DNA of 64,000 nucleotides. It comes from Clostridiales bacterium (GTDB taxonomy: Bacteria > Bacillota > Sulfobacillia > RBS10-35). Below are positions 17,101-24,541 of the stretch, one piece after another. The stretch spans positions 45,541-109,540 of the forward strand of contig JAHHQG010000024.1 of NCBI GenBank assembly GCA_018729555.1, in the 5' to 3' direction. A program made the position numbers and the translations under genes. The notes under the pieces were generated by a model. It ran no database searches. It had not been told where the DNA came from and saw only the letters and a list, made by a program, of their open reading frames with translations. Position 1 is the stretch's first letter; the number at the start of each line of letters is the position of its first letter.

Positions 17101-17950
17101 GCGGGGCATGCTGGCCCAGACGAGGCCCCGCACCTTTGCCGAGCTGGTCCGGATCTCGGGGCTCTCCCACGGGACCGATGTGTGGGCCAACAACGGGCGG
17201 GACCTGGTGGAGTCGGGGACGGCCACCTTGAAGGAGCTCATCTCCACCCGGGAGGACATCTACCTGTACCTAGCCCAGAGGGGCATGGATCCCCGCCAGG
17301 CTTTTGAGATCGGGGAAAGGGTCCGAAAGGGAAAGGGCCTTCGGCCGGAGGATCGGGAAGCGATGGAGGCCTTGGGGGTGCCCCGGTGGTACATCGATTC
17401 GGCCGCCAAGATCACCTACCTCTTCCCCAAGGCCCACGCCGTAGCCTACGTGATGATGGCCTTCCGCATCGCCTGGTTCAAAGTGCACCATCCCCTGGCC
17501 TTCTACGCCGCCTATTTCAGCAGCAACCGGGAGCTCTTCGACGGGGAATGGCTGGGGATGGAGGTGGAGGAGTGGCGAAAGCGCCTCGGCCAGCTGGAGC
17601 GGGGGAGCAGCCGGGAGATGGCCCAGGCGACCGTCCTGGAGGTGGCCTTGGAGATGGCGGAAAAGGGGTTCCGCTTTTTCCCCGTGGACCTGGAGCGGAG
17701 CCACGCGGTGGAGTTCTTGCCGGTGGAAGAGGGCGGGGTGAAGGGGCTGTTGCCGCCCTTTGCCGTGGTAGCGGGCCTGGGGGAAAAGAGCGCCTGGCGG
17801 CTGGTGGAAGCCCGGGAGGAAGCGGCCTTCACGTCTCGCCTGGACCTTCAGAAACGGGCGGGCCTCAGCCGGAGCGTGGTGGAAACCCTGGCGGCCCAAG
17901 GGGTCTTGCGGAACCTTCCCGAAGACAACCAGCTCTCCTTCTTGGGGTGA
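14126..17950 (+). CDS. polC: DNA polymerase III alpha subunit, Gram-positive type PolC
   Basis: 1274 residues, somewhat shorter than the usual 1430 or so. The order is a compact N-domain, an OB fold, and a PHP domain (VELHVHTRMS, AITDHGVV). The PHP domain is split by a DEDDh proofreading exonuclease (VSVDLETTGLSPRGHRIIEV and VAHNAAFDVGF). Next come the polymerase palm with PDIDLNFSGEYQ, two zinc-ribbon CxxC pairs (CPECRYTE, CPRCG), and fingers and C-terminal helices. ATG 14126 is preferred over GTG 14120 on ribosome-site spacing. It is the replicative polymerase of low-G+C-type Bacillota. Confidence 0.97.
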   Translation: MGELVEIVPDREAFPFVEALWVDPEDGRVWAVLTPGAGPSEVEALKEKLKASLGVEVEFRVRAEEAAEIQPKKKARRASRGKAVALSEVQPGMGRVQVEGRLFDWERESRQGKGWLHLFITDETDSLMLRLEENGEPLPELQRDAWVRAWGTVPPEGRLKEKDPVLLVEGLEMEPPVIRPDEAPVKRVELHVHTRMSAMAALTDPQALLERAKAWGHEAVAITDHGVVQAFPAAMEAAEKLGIKLIYGMEAYVVDESPPPEALRGLALPLDGPFVSVDLETTGLSPRGHRIIEVGAVRWEGGTPQETFQRLVRLEGELAAEVTRLTGLRAEDLVKAPPLREVLEDFLAFAGHLPLVAHNAAFDVGFLYRAAREELGVDYRPPVLDTLWLARAFMGELTGHGLASLARALGVPLKQHHRALDDAETAGGVFLKLLERAGRKGTWKDLLEAAGKETFRGLRPYHVTLLARSEKGLENLYRLVTASHVEHFYRVPRIPKSLLQAHREGLLVGAAGCSEGELLDAWLTGEPEEQWKGRLSFYDYVELSPLDTLGHLIPQYVGSLDILKAYHRELVAAAREAAVPAVAVGDVHYLDPRDEVGRAILLHQGRGSGEKPGSYPFRTTGEMLEAFSYLGEDDARQVVVEAPLALARSIPPLKALPDGLHAPHLPEAEEELGEQVYRRARELYGDPLPEPVARRLEDELSAIRRHGYATLYVLAARLVRRSLEDGYLVGSRGSVGSSLVATLLGITEVNPLPPHYRCPECRYTEFVADPEVGSGFDLPEKACPRCGSHLVGDGHDIPFASFLGFDGEKVPDIDLNFSGEYQAQAHQHAEALLGRQYVVRAGTVSTIAERTAYGFCRSWAEAQGKELRAAELRRLSLLLVGVKRTTGQHPGGLMLFPQGEDIHRFTPLQWPANDPSSRQMTTHFDYDAISGRLVKLDLLGHDDPTTLKRLQELTGVDPREVPFQDEKTRRLFWEDPEGKGAMGLPEFGTRFVRGMLAQTRPRTFAELVRISGLSHGTDVWANNGRDLVESGTATLKELISTREDIYLYLAQRGMDPRQAFEIGERVRKGKGLRPEDREAMEALGVPRWYIDSAAKITYLFPKAHAVAYVMMAFRIAWFKVHHPLAFYAAYFSSNRELFDGEWLGMEVEEWRKRLGQLERGSSREMAQATVLEVALEMAEKGFRFFPVDLERSHAVEFLPVEEGGVKGLLPPFAVVAGLGEKSAWRLVEAREEAAFTSRLDLQKRAGLSRSVVETLAAQGVLRNLPEDNQLSFLG

Positions 17951-18330
17951 TGGTGGTGATCCTCTTTTTGGGCGATACGGCGGCCTTTCTCCTCTTTGCC
18001 CTTTTGGGCCTGAAGACCCATGGGTTTCCCCTGGGAGTGGCGGCGGTGGCGGAGACGGCCGGCCCTTTCTGGGCGTCGTGGGTGGTGGTGGCCCTTTTGA
18101 CGGGGGGCTACCGCCTGCCGGCGGCGACGTCATGGAAAGGGATCCTCGGCCGCTACCTCCTGGCCGGGCCGTTGGCCCTTCTCCTTCGGGCTTGGATCGA
18201 GGGCAAGGGGACGCCCCTTGCCTTTGCCGCCGTGGCCCTCAGCATAAGCTTTCTCCTCCTTTTCGTCTGGCGGCTTCTCTACGGGTTTTGGGTGCAAGGG
18301 AGGAATCGCCGCCAGCTTTCGCCAAGTTAA
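17950..18330 (+). CDS. DUF3054 family membrane protein
   Basis: 126 residues with about four hydrophobic segments. The opening LGDTAAFLLFALLGLKTHG and the later VVALLTGGYRLP resemble the DUF3054 family common in Actinobacteria. Its function is unknown. ATG 17950 overlaps the polC stop (TGATG), so it is read with polC. It begins the accessory block that separates polC from rimP. Confidence 0.7.
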   Translation: MVVILFLGDTAAFLLFALLGLKTHGFPLGVAAVAETAGPFWASWVVVALLTGGYRLPAATSWKGILGRYLLAGPLALLLRAWIEGKGTPLAFAAVALSISFLLLFVWRLLYGFWVQGRNRRQLSPS

Positions 18331-18349
18331 GGGAAAAGGGGGTGGCGGC

Positions 18350-18712
18350 ATGGCCAAGGAAGGGCCGCACCATGGCCACGGCGAGGACGAATTTTCTCGG
18401 GAGGCGGGAAAGTGGGTGGCGCGGCGGACCCACGGGGCCATTTTGGAGCGGCCCCGGACCTTTTGGGGCAAGGTGCGCCAATTTCTCTGGGGCTTTTTCT
18501 TTTTTGAGTGGTATCACGAGCTGCACCACGAAAAGAGCCGATACCAGGATCTCTTCACCCTCATCATCTACGGGCAGCTGTTGGGCCTTCCCCTCATGAA
18601 TTCCGCCATCGGCCTTCGCCTGTTGCCCTACGTCCTTCCGGAGCTTCCCGGCTGGAAACACCGGCAGCTGGAAGAATTCGACCTGGTGGAGCACGGTCCC
18701 CACCTCCACTAA
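18350..18712 (+). CDS. small protein, paralogue of the gene at 21242 (possibly cory-CC-star type)
   Basis: 120 residues. A charged, His-rich N-terminus leads to a hydrophobic stretch (about 46-52). The conserved block then reads LF..I..G..LG.P, LR.LPY..P and WK.R..E.D. About 18 of 48 residues of this block are identical to the protein at 21242, which flanks CstA on the other side. From memory, databases use the name cory-CC-star for small proteins of this kind found beside ArsA-related ATPases; I could not verify this. AGGGAAAAGGGGG supplies the ribosome site. It probably works with the ATPases downstream. Confidence 0.6.
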   Translation: MAKEGPHHGHGEDEFSREAGKWVARRTHGAILERPRTFWGKVRQFLWGFFFFEWYHELHHEKSRYQDLFTLIIYGQLLGLPLMNSAIGLRLLPYVLPELPGWKHRQLEEFDLVEHGPHLH

Positions 18713-18727
18713 GAGGAGGTCGAAGGC

Positions 18728-19240
18728 ATGAACTTGCAGCAGCTGGTCTTCTGGCTGGCCATCCTCTTCCTCGCCTGGTGGGTGGCGGGGGCGTTTTACA
18801 ACCGCCGCAGGCTGAAGGAGCTTCTCCTAGCCGTGGGACGCCACGGCACCCTTTTGGGGAAAAAGATGGAGTACCGGCTCCTCGGAAATAGCGCCTTTCG
18901 GGTAACTTTTCACGATTTGCGGGCAAACCTGGCGGAGGCCCAGGCCCTCTGCCTCCTTCAACCCCGGGATTTTCCCCTGGCGTGGGCGTGGATGCACCTC
19001 CGGGGCCACGGCGATCAGATCCACCTCCAGATGACGCTGAAGGATGGGCCGAAGGAAGGGGCTTTTTGGGAAGGGGAGGGGGCGGAGAAGGCCTTTTCCT
19101 TGCCGGGTTTGAAGCTCCTTGCCCGGCAGACCCGGCCTCCCCACTTCCACCTGATCCTCCAGCTGAGGAGAGGGCCGGTGGATCCCCAGGTAGAGGCCTT
19201 CTTTCGCCTGGCGCAAAGGGTCATGTCCCAAGAGGACTAG
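18728..19240 (+). CDS. N-terminally membrane-anchored protein of unknown function
   Basis: 170 residues. One N-terminal membrane helix (about residues 5-23) is followed by a soluble domain of about 145 residues with alternating strands and helices. There are no cysteine pairs or recognisable catalytic motifs. An AAGAGGAGGT ribosome site precedes ATG 18728, 15 bases after the preceding gene. It sits between the two small paralogues and cstA, so it may be an accessory subunit of that system. The family is not recognised. Confidence 0.6.
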   Translation: MNLQQLVFWLAILFLAWWVAGAFYNRRRLKELLLAVGRHGTLLGKKMEYRLLGNSAFRVTFHDLRANLAEAQALCLLQPRDFPLAWAWMHLRGHGDQIHLQMTLKDGPKEGAFWEGEGAEKAFSLPGLKLLARQTRPPHFHLILQLRRGPVDPQVEAFFRLAQRVMSQED

Positions 19241-19241
19241 T

Positions 19242-19259
19242 CCTTTTCCAAAGAAAAGG
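19242..19259 (+). terminator. weak A/T-stem hairpin after the first accessory sub-cluster
   Basis: CCTTTTC (19242-19248) and GAAAAGG (19253-19259) form a perfect 7-bp stem with a CAAA loop, directly after the stop at 19240. No T tract follows, so termination would be weak. The 212-base gap to cstA also holds a small dyad (TGTCA/TGACA) around an AGGAGG sequence, but no convincing promoter. Confidence 0.3.
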
Positions 19260-19452
19260 CGTCTCTCTTGCCATAAAAGCGATAACCTCACCTCTCCTTG
19301 CCAATGGCCGAGAAGGAATTCCAGGCCACTGTGTCGAAGCCCGGAAGTACTCCCAAACCCTTGCATACCCATGTCAAGAGGAGGTGACACAGGAGGTTTG
19401 GCCAACGATCGGCGGAGGCCTAAGTCCGATGCCTGGGAAGGGGTGAAGGGAG

Positions 19453-21183
19453 ATGTCGCCCTTTTGGTTTGTGGTGCTGGCCCTGGTGGCTTACGGGCTG
19501 GCCTATCAGGCCTACGGGAAGTGGTACGACCGGCACGTGTGGAAGCCCGACCCCAACCGGACGACGCCGGCCCACATGTACACCGACGGCGTGGAGTACT
19601 TTCCGGTGAGCCGCTACGTCCTTTGGGGTTATCAGTTCAAGAGCGTGGCGGCCCTGGGTCCGGTGTTGGGTCCGTTCATCGCCATCAACTACGGGTGGGC
19701 ACCGGCCCTGGCGTGGTTGATCCTGGGGAACTTCTTCATCGGTTGGTTGCAGGATTACGGGGCCATCATGGTCTCGGTCCGGAATCAGGGGCGCTCCTTC
19801 GGGCCCATCGCCTATGAGTTCACGGGGAGCGCCGGGCGCAACACCCTCCTCGGCTTCATCCTCTTCTACCTGATCATCATCTCCTCCACCTTCATCTACC
19901 TGGTGTCCCTCTTCTTCAACATCTTCCCGGGTTCGTTTGTGGCCACCCTGGGGATTGCCCTGGTGGGGATCCTGGCGGGCCAGATGATCTACCGGTGGCG
20001 GATCAACATCGTGACGGTGACCGTCGTGGCCCTCATCGGAATGTTCATCAGCTTTTGGCTGGGTACCCTGGAGCCCCTGCGGTGGCAGGTGCATCTGGGG
20101 GCCGAGGGCCAGTGGAACATCCTCTTTTGGGGTGTGGTGACCTGCATCTTCCTCTACTTGGCCTCCATCTTGCCCCTCCCCACCTTCATCCAGCCCATCA
20201 ACTTCATCGCCTTCTTCCCCACCTTCGGCGCCGTGGTCCTCATCCTCCTGGGCGCCCTCATCAGTCCTTGGACAGGGGTGAAGCTCCAGCAGCCGGCTTG
20301 GATCAGCGCCTATCCCGGCGGGTTCGCGGGGGTGGGGCCCATCTGGCCCATCCTCTTTGTGGCCATCGCTTGCGGGGCCATCTCAGGTTGGCATAGTCTG
20401 GTGAGCTCCTCCACCACCTCCAAGCAGCTGGACGTGGAGACGGACGCCCACCCGGTGGGGGCGGGGGCCATGCTGGCAGAGGGCCTTTTGGGGTTGGCGT
20501 CCCTGGCCAGCTACATGGTCCTTCCCAGGAGCGAGATCACCACCAACATCGGGGCGTGGGTGGCAGGGGCCCAGGTGTTGACGGAAGTCTTTCTGGGGAG
20601 CGTCCTCGGAAAGCTCTTCGCCGGCGTCTTCTTCTCCACGGCCCTGGTCCTCTTCGCCATCACGGTGCAGGCCCTGGTGACCCGGTTCTGGCGCCTGGTG
20701 TCGGCGGAGGTGTTCGGAGATTCCATCCTGGCCCAAAAGCATGTGGCTACGGCCGTGGGCCTTTTGATCCCCCTGCTCTTCGCCGTGTCGGGGTCCTGGA
20801 ATAACCTCTGGCTCTACTTTGGCGGATCCAACCAGCTCCTGGCGGGCCTGGCCCTGATGCTCATCACCATCCACCTGGCCAGGACCAAGGCCCCGACCTT
20901 GTACACCTTCCTGCCGGCCCTCTTCATGATCGTCACCACCCTCTCGGCCCTGGCTTGGCAGACGGCCAAGTTCGTGTGGGCGGCCACCACCCCGGGGGTC
21001 ACCTTCGTGAGGGAGCCCCTCAGCAATTACCCGGCCATCGCGACGGTCTTGGACTGGATCTTCGTCTTCGTGGGTTTGGCCCTCTTCGTCCTGGGTCTCC
21101 AGATGGCCGTCCGCACCATCCGCTCCTACCGGGAGTCCATGGCCATGGGGACGGGAACTCCCGCGGAGGCGCCCGGCGATTGA
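19453..21183 (+). CDS. cstA: CstA-family (carbon starvation / pyruvate-peptide) transporter
   Basis: 576 residues with about 15-16 membrane helices. CstA signatures include an early AYGKWYDRHVWKPDP loop and GYQFKSVAALGPVLGPF. The motif GAIMVSVRNQGRSFGPIA and the substrate-site region CGAISGWHSLVSSSTTSKQL are also present. By family knowledge CstA and YjiY take up pyruvate or peptides under carbon limitation. It lies between the two small paralogues, with two ArsA-type ATPases 380 bases downstream. This neighbourhood suggests its level, insertion or activity is tied to those ATPases, which is inference. Confidence 0.88.
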   Translation: MSPFWFVVLALVAYGLAYQAYGKWYDRHVWKPDPNRTTPAHMYTDGVEYFPVSRYVLWGYQFKSVAALGPVLGPFIAINYGWAPALAWLILGNFFIGWLQDYGAIMVSVRNQGRSFGPIAYEFTGSAGRNTLLGFILFYLIIISSTFIYLVSLFFNIFPGSFVATLGIALVGILAGQMIYRWRINIVTVTVVALIGMFISFWLGTLEPLRWQVHLGAEGQWNILFWGVVTCIFLYLASILPLPTFIQPINFIAFFPTFGAVVLILLGALISPWTGVKLQQPAWISAYPGGFAGVGPIWPILFVAIACGAISGWHSLVSSSTTSKQLDVETDAHPVGAGAMLAEGLLGLASLASYMVLPRSEITTNIGAWVAGAQVLTEVFLGSVLGKLFAGVFFSTALVLFAITVQALVTRFWRLVSAEVFGDSILAQKHVATAVGLLIPLLFAVSGSWNNLWLYFGGSNQLLAGLALMLITIHLARTKAPTLYTFLPALFMIVTTLSALAWQTAKFVWAATTPGVTFVREPLSNYPAIATVLDWIFVFVGLALFVLGLQMAVRTIRSYRESMAMGTGTPAEAPGD

Positions 21184-21190
21184 GGCGAAG

Positions 21191-21219
21191 GGAGGGGGCC
21201 CCTTTGGGGGCCTCCTCCC
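21191..21219 (+). terminator. strong GC hairpin between cstA and the small downstream gene
   Basis: GGAGGGGGCCCC pairs around a TTT loop with GGGGGCCTCCTCC. It begins 7 bases after the cstA stop region and lacks a T tract. It is more likely an mRNA-stability or partial termination element that sets cstA apart from the ATPase genes. Confidence 0.45.
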
Positions 21220-21241
21220 CGCCCTGAAGGAGGTGAAGTCC

Positions 21242-21550
21242 ATGTTTTGGCGGCGGAAAAAGGGTGAAGGCGAAGCGAACGAACCCAAGCAGGAATCCCA
21301 GGGAGGGCTGGGGACCATCCTCAAGGGAGTCCTTTACGGGATGGCTTCCCACGGGAATGTGACGGCGGCCCTCCGGACCCGCATGCACCTGGAACACCTC
21401 TTCATGTTCATCACCCTCGGGGACATGCTGGGGATTCCGGTGCTACCTCCGTACTACTCCCTGCGGATCCTCCCTTATGCGGTACCCAACATCGAATCGT
21501 GGAAACGGCGGGTGTTCCGAGAACGGGATTTCACCGACGCCATTTATTGA
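21242..21550 (+). CDS. small protein, paralogue of the gene at 18350 (possibly cory-CC-star type)
   Basis: 102 residues. A basic N-terminus (RRKKG) is followed by the block shared with the 18350 product: LF.FI.LGDMLGIP, LRILPYAVP and WKRR. The first turns of this block are hydrophobic enough for a membrane-associated helix. ATG 21242 is 8 bases after AAGGAGGTG. The first ATPase starts 15 bases downstream, so the two are probably expressed together. Its function is unknown; partnership with the ATPases is inferred from position. Confidence 0.65.
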   Translation: MFWRRKKGEGEANEPKQESQGGLGTILKGVLYGMASHGNVTAALRTRMHLEHLFMFITLGDMLGIPVLPPYYSLRILPYAVPNIESWKRRVFRERDFTDAIY

Positions 21551-21565
21551 TGGGAGGGAAAGTCC

Positions 21566-22579
21566 ATGGCGGAGCTTCGGCCCCCGGGCCTGGGGGCTTA
21601 CCTGAACCGGCACCCGGAGGTGGAAATCGTCATCTTCGCGGGGAAGGGGGGACTGGGGAAGACCACCTCCAGTTCGGCCCTGGCCTACTACGCCAGCCAG
21701 CACCTGGGAAAGAAAACCCTCCTCTTCTCCACCGATCCCCAGGCGTCCTTATCGGACATCTGGGAGCGGAATTTCTACGGCCAAGGGGAGGTCGAGATCC
21801 TTCCCAACCTCTACGTGGTGGAGATCGATGCCGACCGGCGGGTGGCCGATTACCAGGCGTCCATCAAGCAGAAGATCAAGGACATGTACGGGCTGGATGA
21901 GGTCCCCAAGGAGATCGAGGAGTACATCGACTCCACCTCGGCGGAGCCCGCCATGTACGAATCGGCCACCTACGACGCCATGGCGGAGCTGGTGAGAAAG
22001 AAGGAGTACAACCTCTACATCTTCGACATGCCTCCCTTTGGCCATGGGGTCCGCATGATCGCCATGGCCGACATCCTCTCCAAATGGGTGGAGAAGATCA
22101 CGGAGGCCCGGTCCAAGGTGGCGGAGTACGATGCCGTGGCCGCCACCTTGAAGGGGGAAAAGGGCCGGGAAGATGAGGTTTTGGCGGAGCTTCAAGATAT
22201 CCACCAGCAGATCAAGAACTTTACCGACCTCATCACCAACCGGAAGCGGACGGCCTTCTTCATGGTCCTCATCCCCGAGAAGATGGCCATCGTGGATACG
22301 GAGCGAGCCCTCAGCATGTTCGCTTCCCTGGGGATGGAGATGTCGGGGCTGGTGGTGAACCAGGTCTATCCCCAGAGCCTTCTCAACGATCCGCAGACCA
22401 GCGATTACCTGCGCCATCGGGTGGCCATGCAGCAGCAATACCTGGCGGAGATTGCCCGCAAGTTCGGGGACCGGGTCCAGGCGGTGGTGCCCATGTTCAC
22501 CCGGGAACCCAAAGGGGTGGACATGATCCGCCAGACGGCGGAAGCCCTGGTGGAGGCGCCCCTGGTGGTCCAGTACTGA
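21566..22579 (+). CDS. ArsA/Get3-family P-loop ATPase, copy 1
   Basis: 337 residues, one ATPase unit. The deviant Walker A is GKGGLGKTT (26-34). The switch I/A' strand reads STDPQASLSD, where the family has STDPAHSLSD, so Asp57 is kept but the His is lost. The Walker B-like strand is FDMPPFGHGVRM. There are no cysteines, so neither the ArsA arsenite site nor the Get3 CxxC zinc motif exists. The lysine-rich middle is probably helical. It starts at ATG after GGGAGGGAA and is followed by copy 2 after 14 bases. It is best read as half of a heterodimer; the cargo is unknown. Confidence 0.82.
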   Translation: MAELRPPGLGAYLNRHPEVEIVIFAGKGGLGKTTSSSALAYYASQHLGKKTLLFSTDPQASLSDIWERNFYGQGEVEILPNLYVVEIDADRRVADYQASIKQKIKDMYGLDEVPKEIEEYIDSTSAEPAMYESATYDAMAELVRKKEYNLYIFDMPPFGHGVRMIAMADILSKWVEKITEARSKVAEYDAVAATLKGEKGREDEVLAELQDIHQQIKNFTDLITNRKRTAFFMVLIPEKMAIVDTERALSMFASLGMEMSGLVVNQVYPQSLLNDPQTSDYLRHRVAMQQQYLAEIARKFGDRVQAVVPMFTREPKGVDMIRQTAEALVEAPLVVQY

Positions 22580-22593
22580 AGGGAGGGTTGGGT

Positions 22594-23622
22594 GTGGAAC
22601 ATCTCAGTCGATTCCTGGAGGCCCATCCTGAGCTGCGCTACATCTTCACCGGTGGCAAAGGCGGCGTGGGGAAGACGGTGGCGGCGGCCGCCCTGGCCCT
22701 GCAATTTGCCCAGCAGGGCCAAAGGACCCTCATCGCCTCCTTGAATCCGGTCCATTCCCTCAGCAGTCTCTTCGATCAGGATTTGAGCGGCGGAAAGATC
22801 CGGCCCGTGGCGGGGGTGGAGAACCTCTACGCCATGGAGGTGGATGCGTCCGACGTGGTGGCCCGCTACCGGGAGAACATCGCCCAAAGGGTTCGGGAGT
22901 TTTTGCGCTACGCCGATATCCCCGTGGATGCCCGGCCCTTTGTGGACATCGCCGTCACCAACCCCGCCTTCGAAGAGTCGGCCATGTTCGACAAGATGGT
23001 GGATGTGATGCTCTCGGAAGGGGAGCACTACGATAAGCTGGTCTTCGATACGGCGGCGGTGGCCAACGCCATCCGCCTCATCGGCCTCTCCAAGATCTAC
23101 GGCCTCTGGCTGCAGCGGATGATCGAAAGCCGCAAGGAGGCTCTCTCCCTTCGGGTGCAGCTGTCCTTCCGGCGGGAAAAGGTGATGGAAGAAGTGCAAA
23201 AAGACCCTATGCTGGCGGACCTCATCGCCATGGATGAGCGCTTCAAGGCGGTGAAGGAGCGCCTGGTGGATCCCCAGCGGACGGCCTTCTTCTTCGTCAC
23301 CTTGCCCCTCATGCTTCCCATCTCCGTGGTGACCCGGTTCATCGAGCAGGTGAAAGCTTACGACATCCCCGTCGGGGGCGTCCTGGTGAACGGGATCATC
23401 CGGGGGGATGAAGCGGAAAAGGCCCAGGGGGACGAGTACCTGCAGAACAAATTCCAGGAGCAGGCCCAGTACATGCGCATCATCCAGGAGCAGCTGGGGG
23501 ATCTGGTGCGGGCGCACCTCCCCCTTTATCCCAAGGAAATCCAGGGGCTGGAGGCGGTTCGCCGGGCGGCGGCGGACCTCTTCAACCCCGACCAGGAGTG
23601 GGCCTTAAGCCTTGTCTCGTGA
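22594..23622 (+). CDS. ArsA/Get3-family P-loop ATPase, copy 2
   Basis: 342 residues. Walker A GGKGGVGKT (20-28) is intact. The A' motif reads SLNPVHSLSS: the catalytic-type Asp is Asn51 while the His absent from copy 1 is present. The DTAPTGH element has become DTAAVANA. It has no cysteine. GTG 22594 follows GGGAGGG by six bases; a TTG at 22588 overlaps that site. Copy 1 and copy 2 have lost different conserved residues, the pattern expected of an obligate pair. The stop overlaps the next frame. Confidence 0.82.
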   Translation: MEHLSRFLEAHPELRYIFTGGKGGVGKTVAAAALALQFAQQGQRTLIASLNPVHSLSSLFDQDLSGGKIRPVAGVENLYAMEVDASDVVARYRENIAQRVREFLRYADIPVDARPFVDIAVTNPAFEESAMFDKMVDVMLSEGEHYDKLVFDTAAVANAIRLIGLSKIYGLWLQRMIESRKEALSLRVQLSFRREKVMEEVQKDPMLADLIAMDERFKAVKERLVDPQRTAFFFVTLPLMLPISVVTRFIEQVKAYDIPVGGVLVNGIIRGDEAEKAQGDEYLQNKFQEQAQYMRIIQEQLGDLVRAHLPLYPKEIQGLEAVRRAAADLFNPDQEWALSLVS

Positions 23623-24127
23623 GATTCGGCCCTACGTGCTGGCGGCCCAGAGCTTCATGATGGGGAGCACCAACTTCGTCCTGGTGGGGCTTCCCGCGGG
23701 ATGGAAGGCGGGGAAAGGGCCCTTTCCGCCGGAGGTGGACCGGCGGGTGGAACGGGGGGAGGCCTCCTGGGCGGTGGAAGGCCAGGCGTCCTTCGAGCTC
23801 CAGGGGCCCCTGGCCACCGGCGAGAAAGCGAGGGGCCTTTTGCGCCTCTACGTGGGTGCGGGGGAAGGGGGGAAGGTGCCGGGAGCCTTCCGCCTGGCCC
23901 GGGTGGACGGCGAAGATCGGCTCCTTTTGGGCGGCCATGAGGGGGTTTTTCGCTGGGGATGGGTGCGAACGGGTCTTGGCCCTTGGGCTTCCTTCATCCC
24001 CGCCGCCACCTGGACGGCCTTTTGTCCCGCGACGGGCCGCTGGCTCCATCTCCTGGTGGAGAGTTCCCGGGCGGAGGCGGTGGACGAGGTGGCCCGGGCC
24101 GTGGCTGAGTACTGGCGATGCCATTAG
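23612..24127 (+). CDS. hypothetical protein after the ATPase pair
   Basis: 171 residues, predicted soluble and mostly beta, Gly/Ala/Trp-rich, without a signal peptide. The only in-frame start near the 5' end is TTG 23612, which overlaps the end of copy 2; an internal start remains possible. No family is recognised. It has one cysteine near the middle of the C-terminal half and one near the C-terminus. Its coupling to copy 2 suggests it belongs to the same system. Confidence 0.55.
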   Translation: MSREIRPYVLAAQSFMMGSTNFVLVGLPAGWKAGKGPFPPEVDRRVERGEASWAVEGQASFELQGPLATGEKARGLLRLYVGAGEGGKVPGAFRLARVDGEDRLLLGGHEGVFRWGWVRTGLGPWASFIPAATWTAFCPATGRWLHLLVESSRAEAVDEVARAVAEYWRCH

Positions 24128-24142
24128 GAGGGGGGAAGGGGG

Positions 24143-24475
24143 ATGAAGACTGTCGTTCTGGTAGGCCTCTTTCCCGACGTCTATCGCCTCTGCGCCGGGC
24201 GGTGCCAGTGGGTGGCCGATCCCGAGCCTGAAGGGGAATACCCGCCCCTGGTGCGGGAGCAGTGGCAGCAGGTGAAGGCTTTTTACCTGGACCTCCTCCG
24301 GGATTTCCCCCAGGTGCGCCCGGTGACGGTGGGGTTTTTATCCCTCCAGGGCCTCTGGTGGGCCTTCCGCTACCGCCTGGATACCCGAAAGGTCTACGCC
24401 CTGGTGGCGGGAAAGGCCATCCCCTTGGAGGAAGGGTTGGACCGGGTGCGGGAGGCCCTTTTGTCGGCGACTTGA
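24143..24475 (+). CDS. hypothetical protein with a CX3C motif, end of accessory block
   Basis: 110 residues. It begins with a strand (KTVVLVGLF) followed by YRLCAGRC, placing Cys17 and Cys21 at a strand-helix turn. The alpha/beta pattern that follows is loosely thioredoxin-like. A GGAGGGGGAAGGGGG ribosome site precedes the ATG. It is the last gene before the rimP promoter, whose -35 box overlaps its stop codon. No family is recognised; a redox role is only a suggestion. Confidence 0.6.
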   Translation: MKTVVLVGLFPDVYRLCAGRCQWVADPEPEGEYPPLVREQWQQVKAFYLDLLRDFPQVRPVTVGFLSLQGLWWAFRYRLDTRKVYALVAGKAIPLEEGLDRVREALLSAT

Positions 24476-24500
24476 ATAGGCTGGAAGGAGGGCGTATACT
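24472..24500 (+). promoter_or_regulatory. SigA-type promoter of the rimP-nusA-infB operon
   Basis: TTGAAT (24472-24477), a 17-base spacer, and TATACT (24495-24500). Transcription should start near 24507, about 80 bases before rimP. It lies at the exact end of the accessory block, which lets the nusA operon be expressed independently of it. Confidence 0.75.
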
Positions 24501-24541
24501 AAAGGGCGATTAGCGCCGGGAAAAGGCCTCGGGTGCAGACG

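Noticed and set aside
19260..19452. Riboswitch upstream of cstA
   Set aside because: The 190 bases hold a TGTCA/TGACA dyad and AGGAGG words but match no riboswitch consensus I know, and no promoter is evident.
21566..23622. Arsenite-efflux operon
   Set aside because: No arsR, arsB, arsC or arsD nearby, and the ATPases lack all cysteines.
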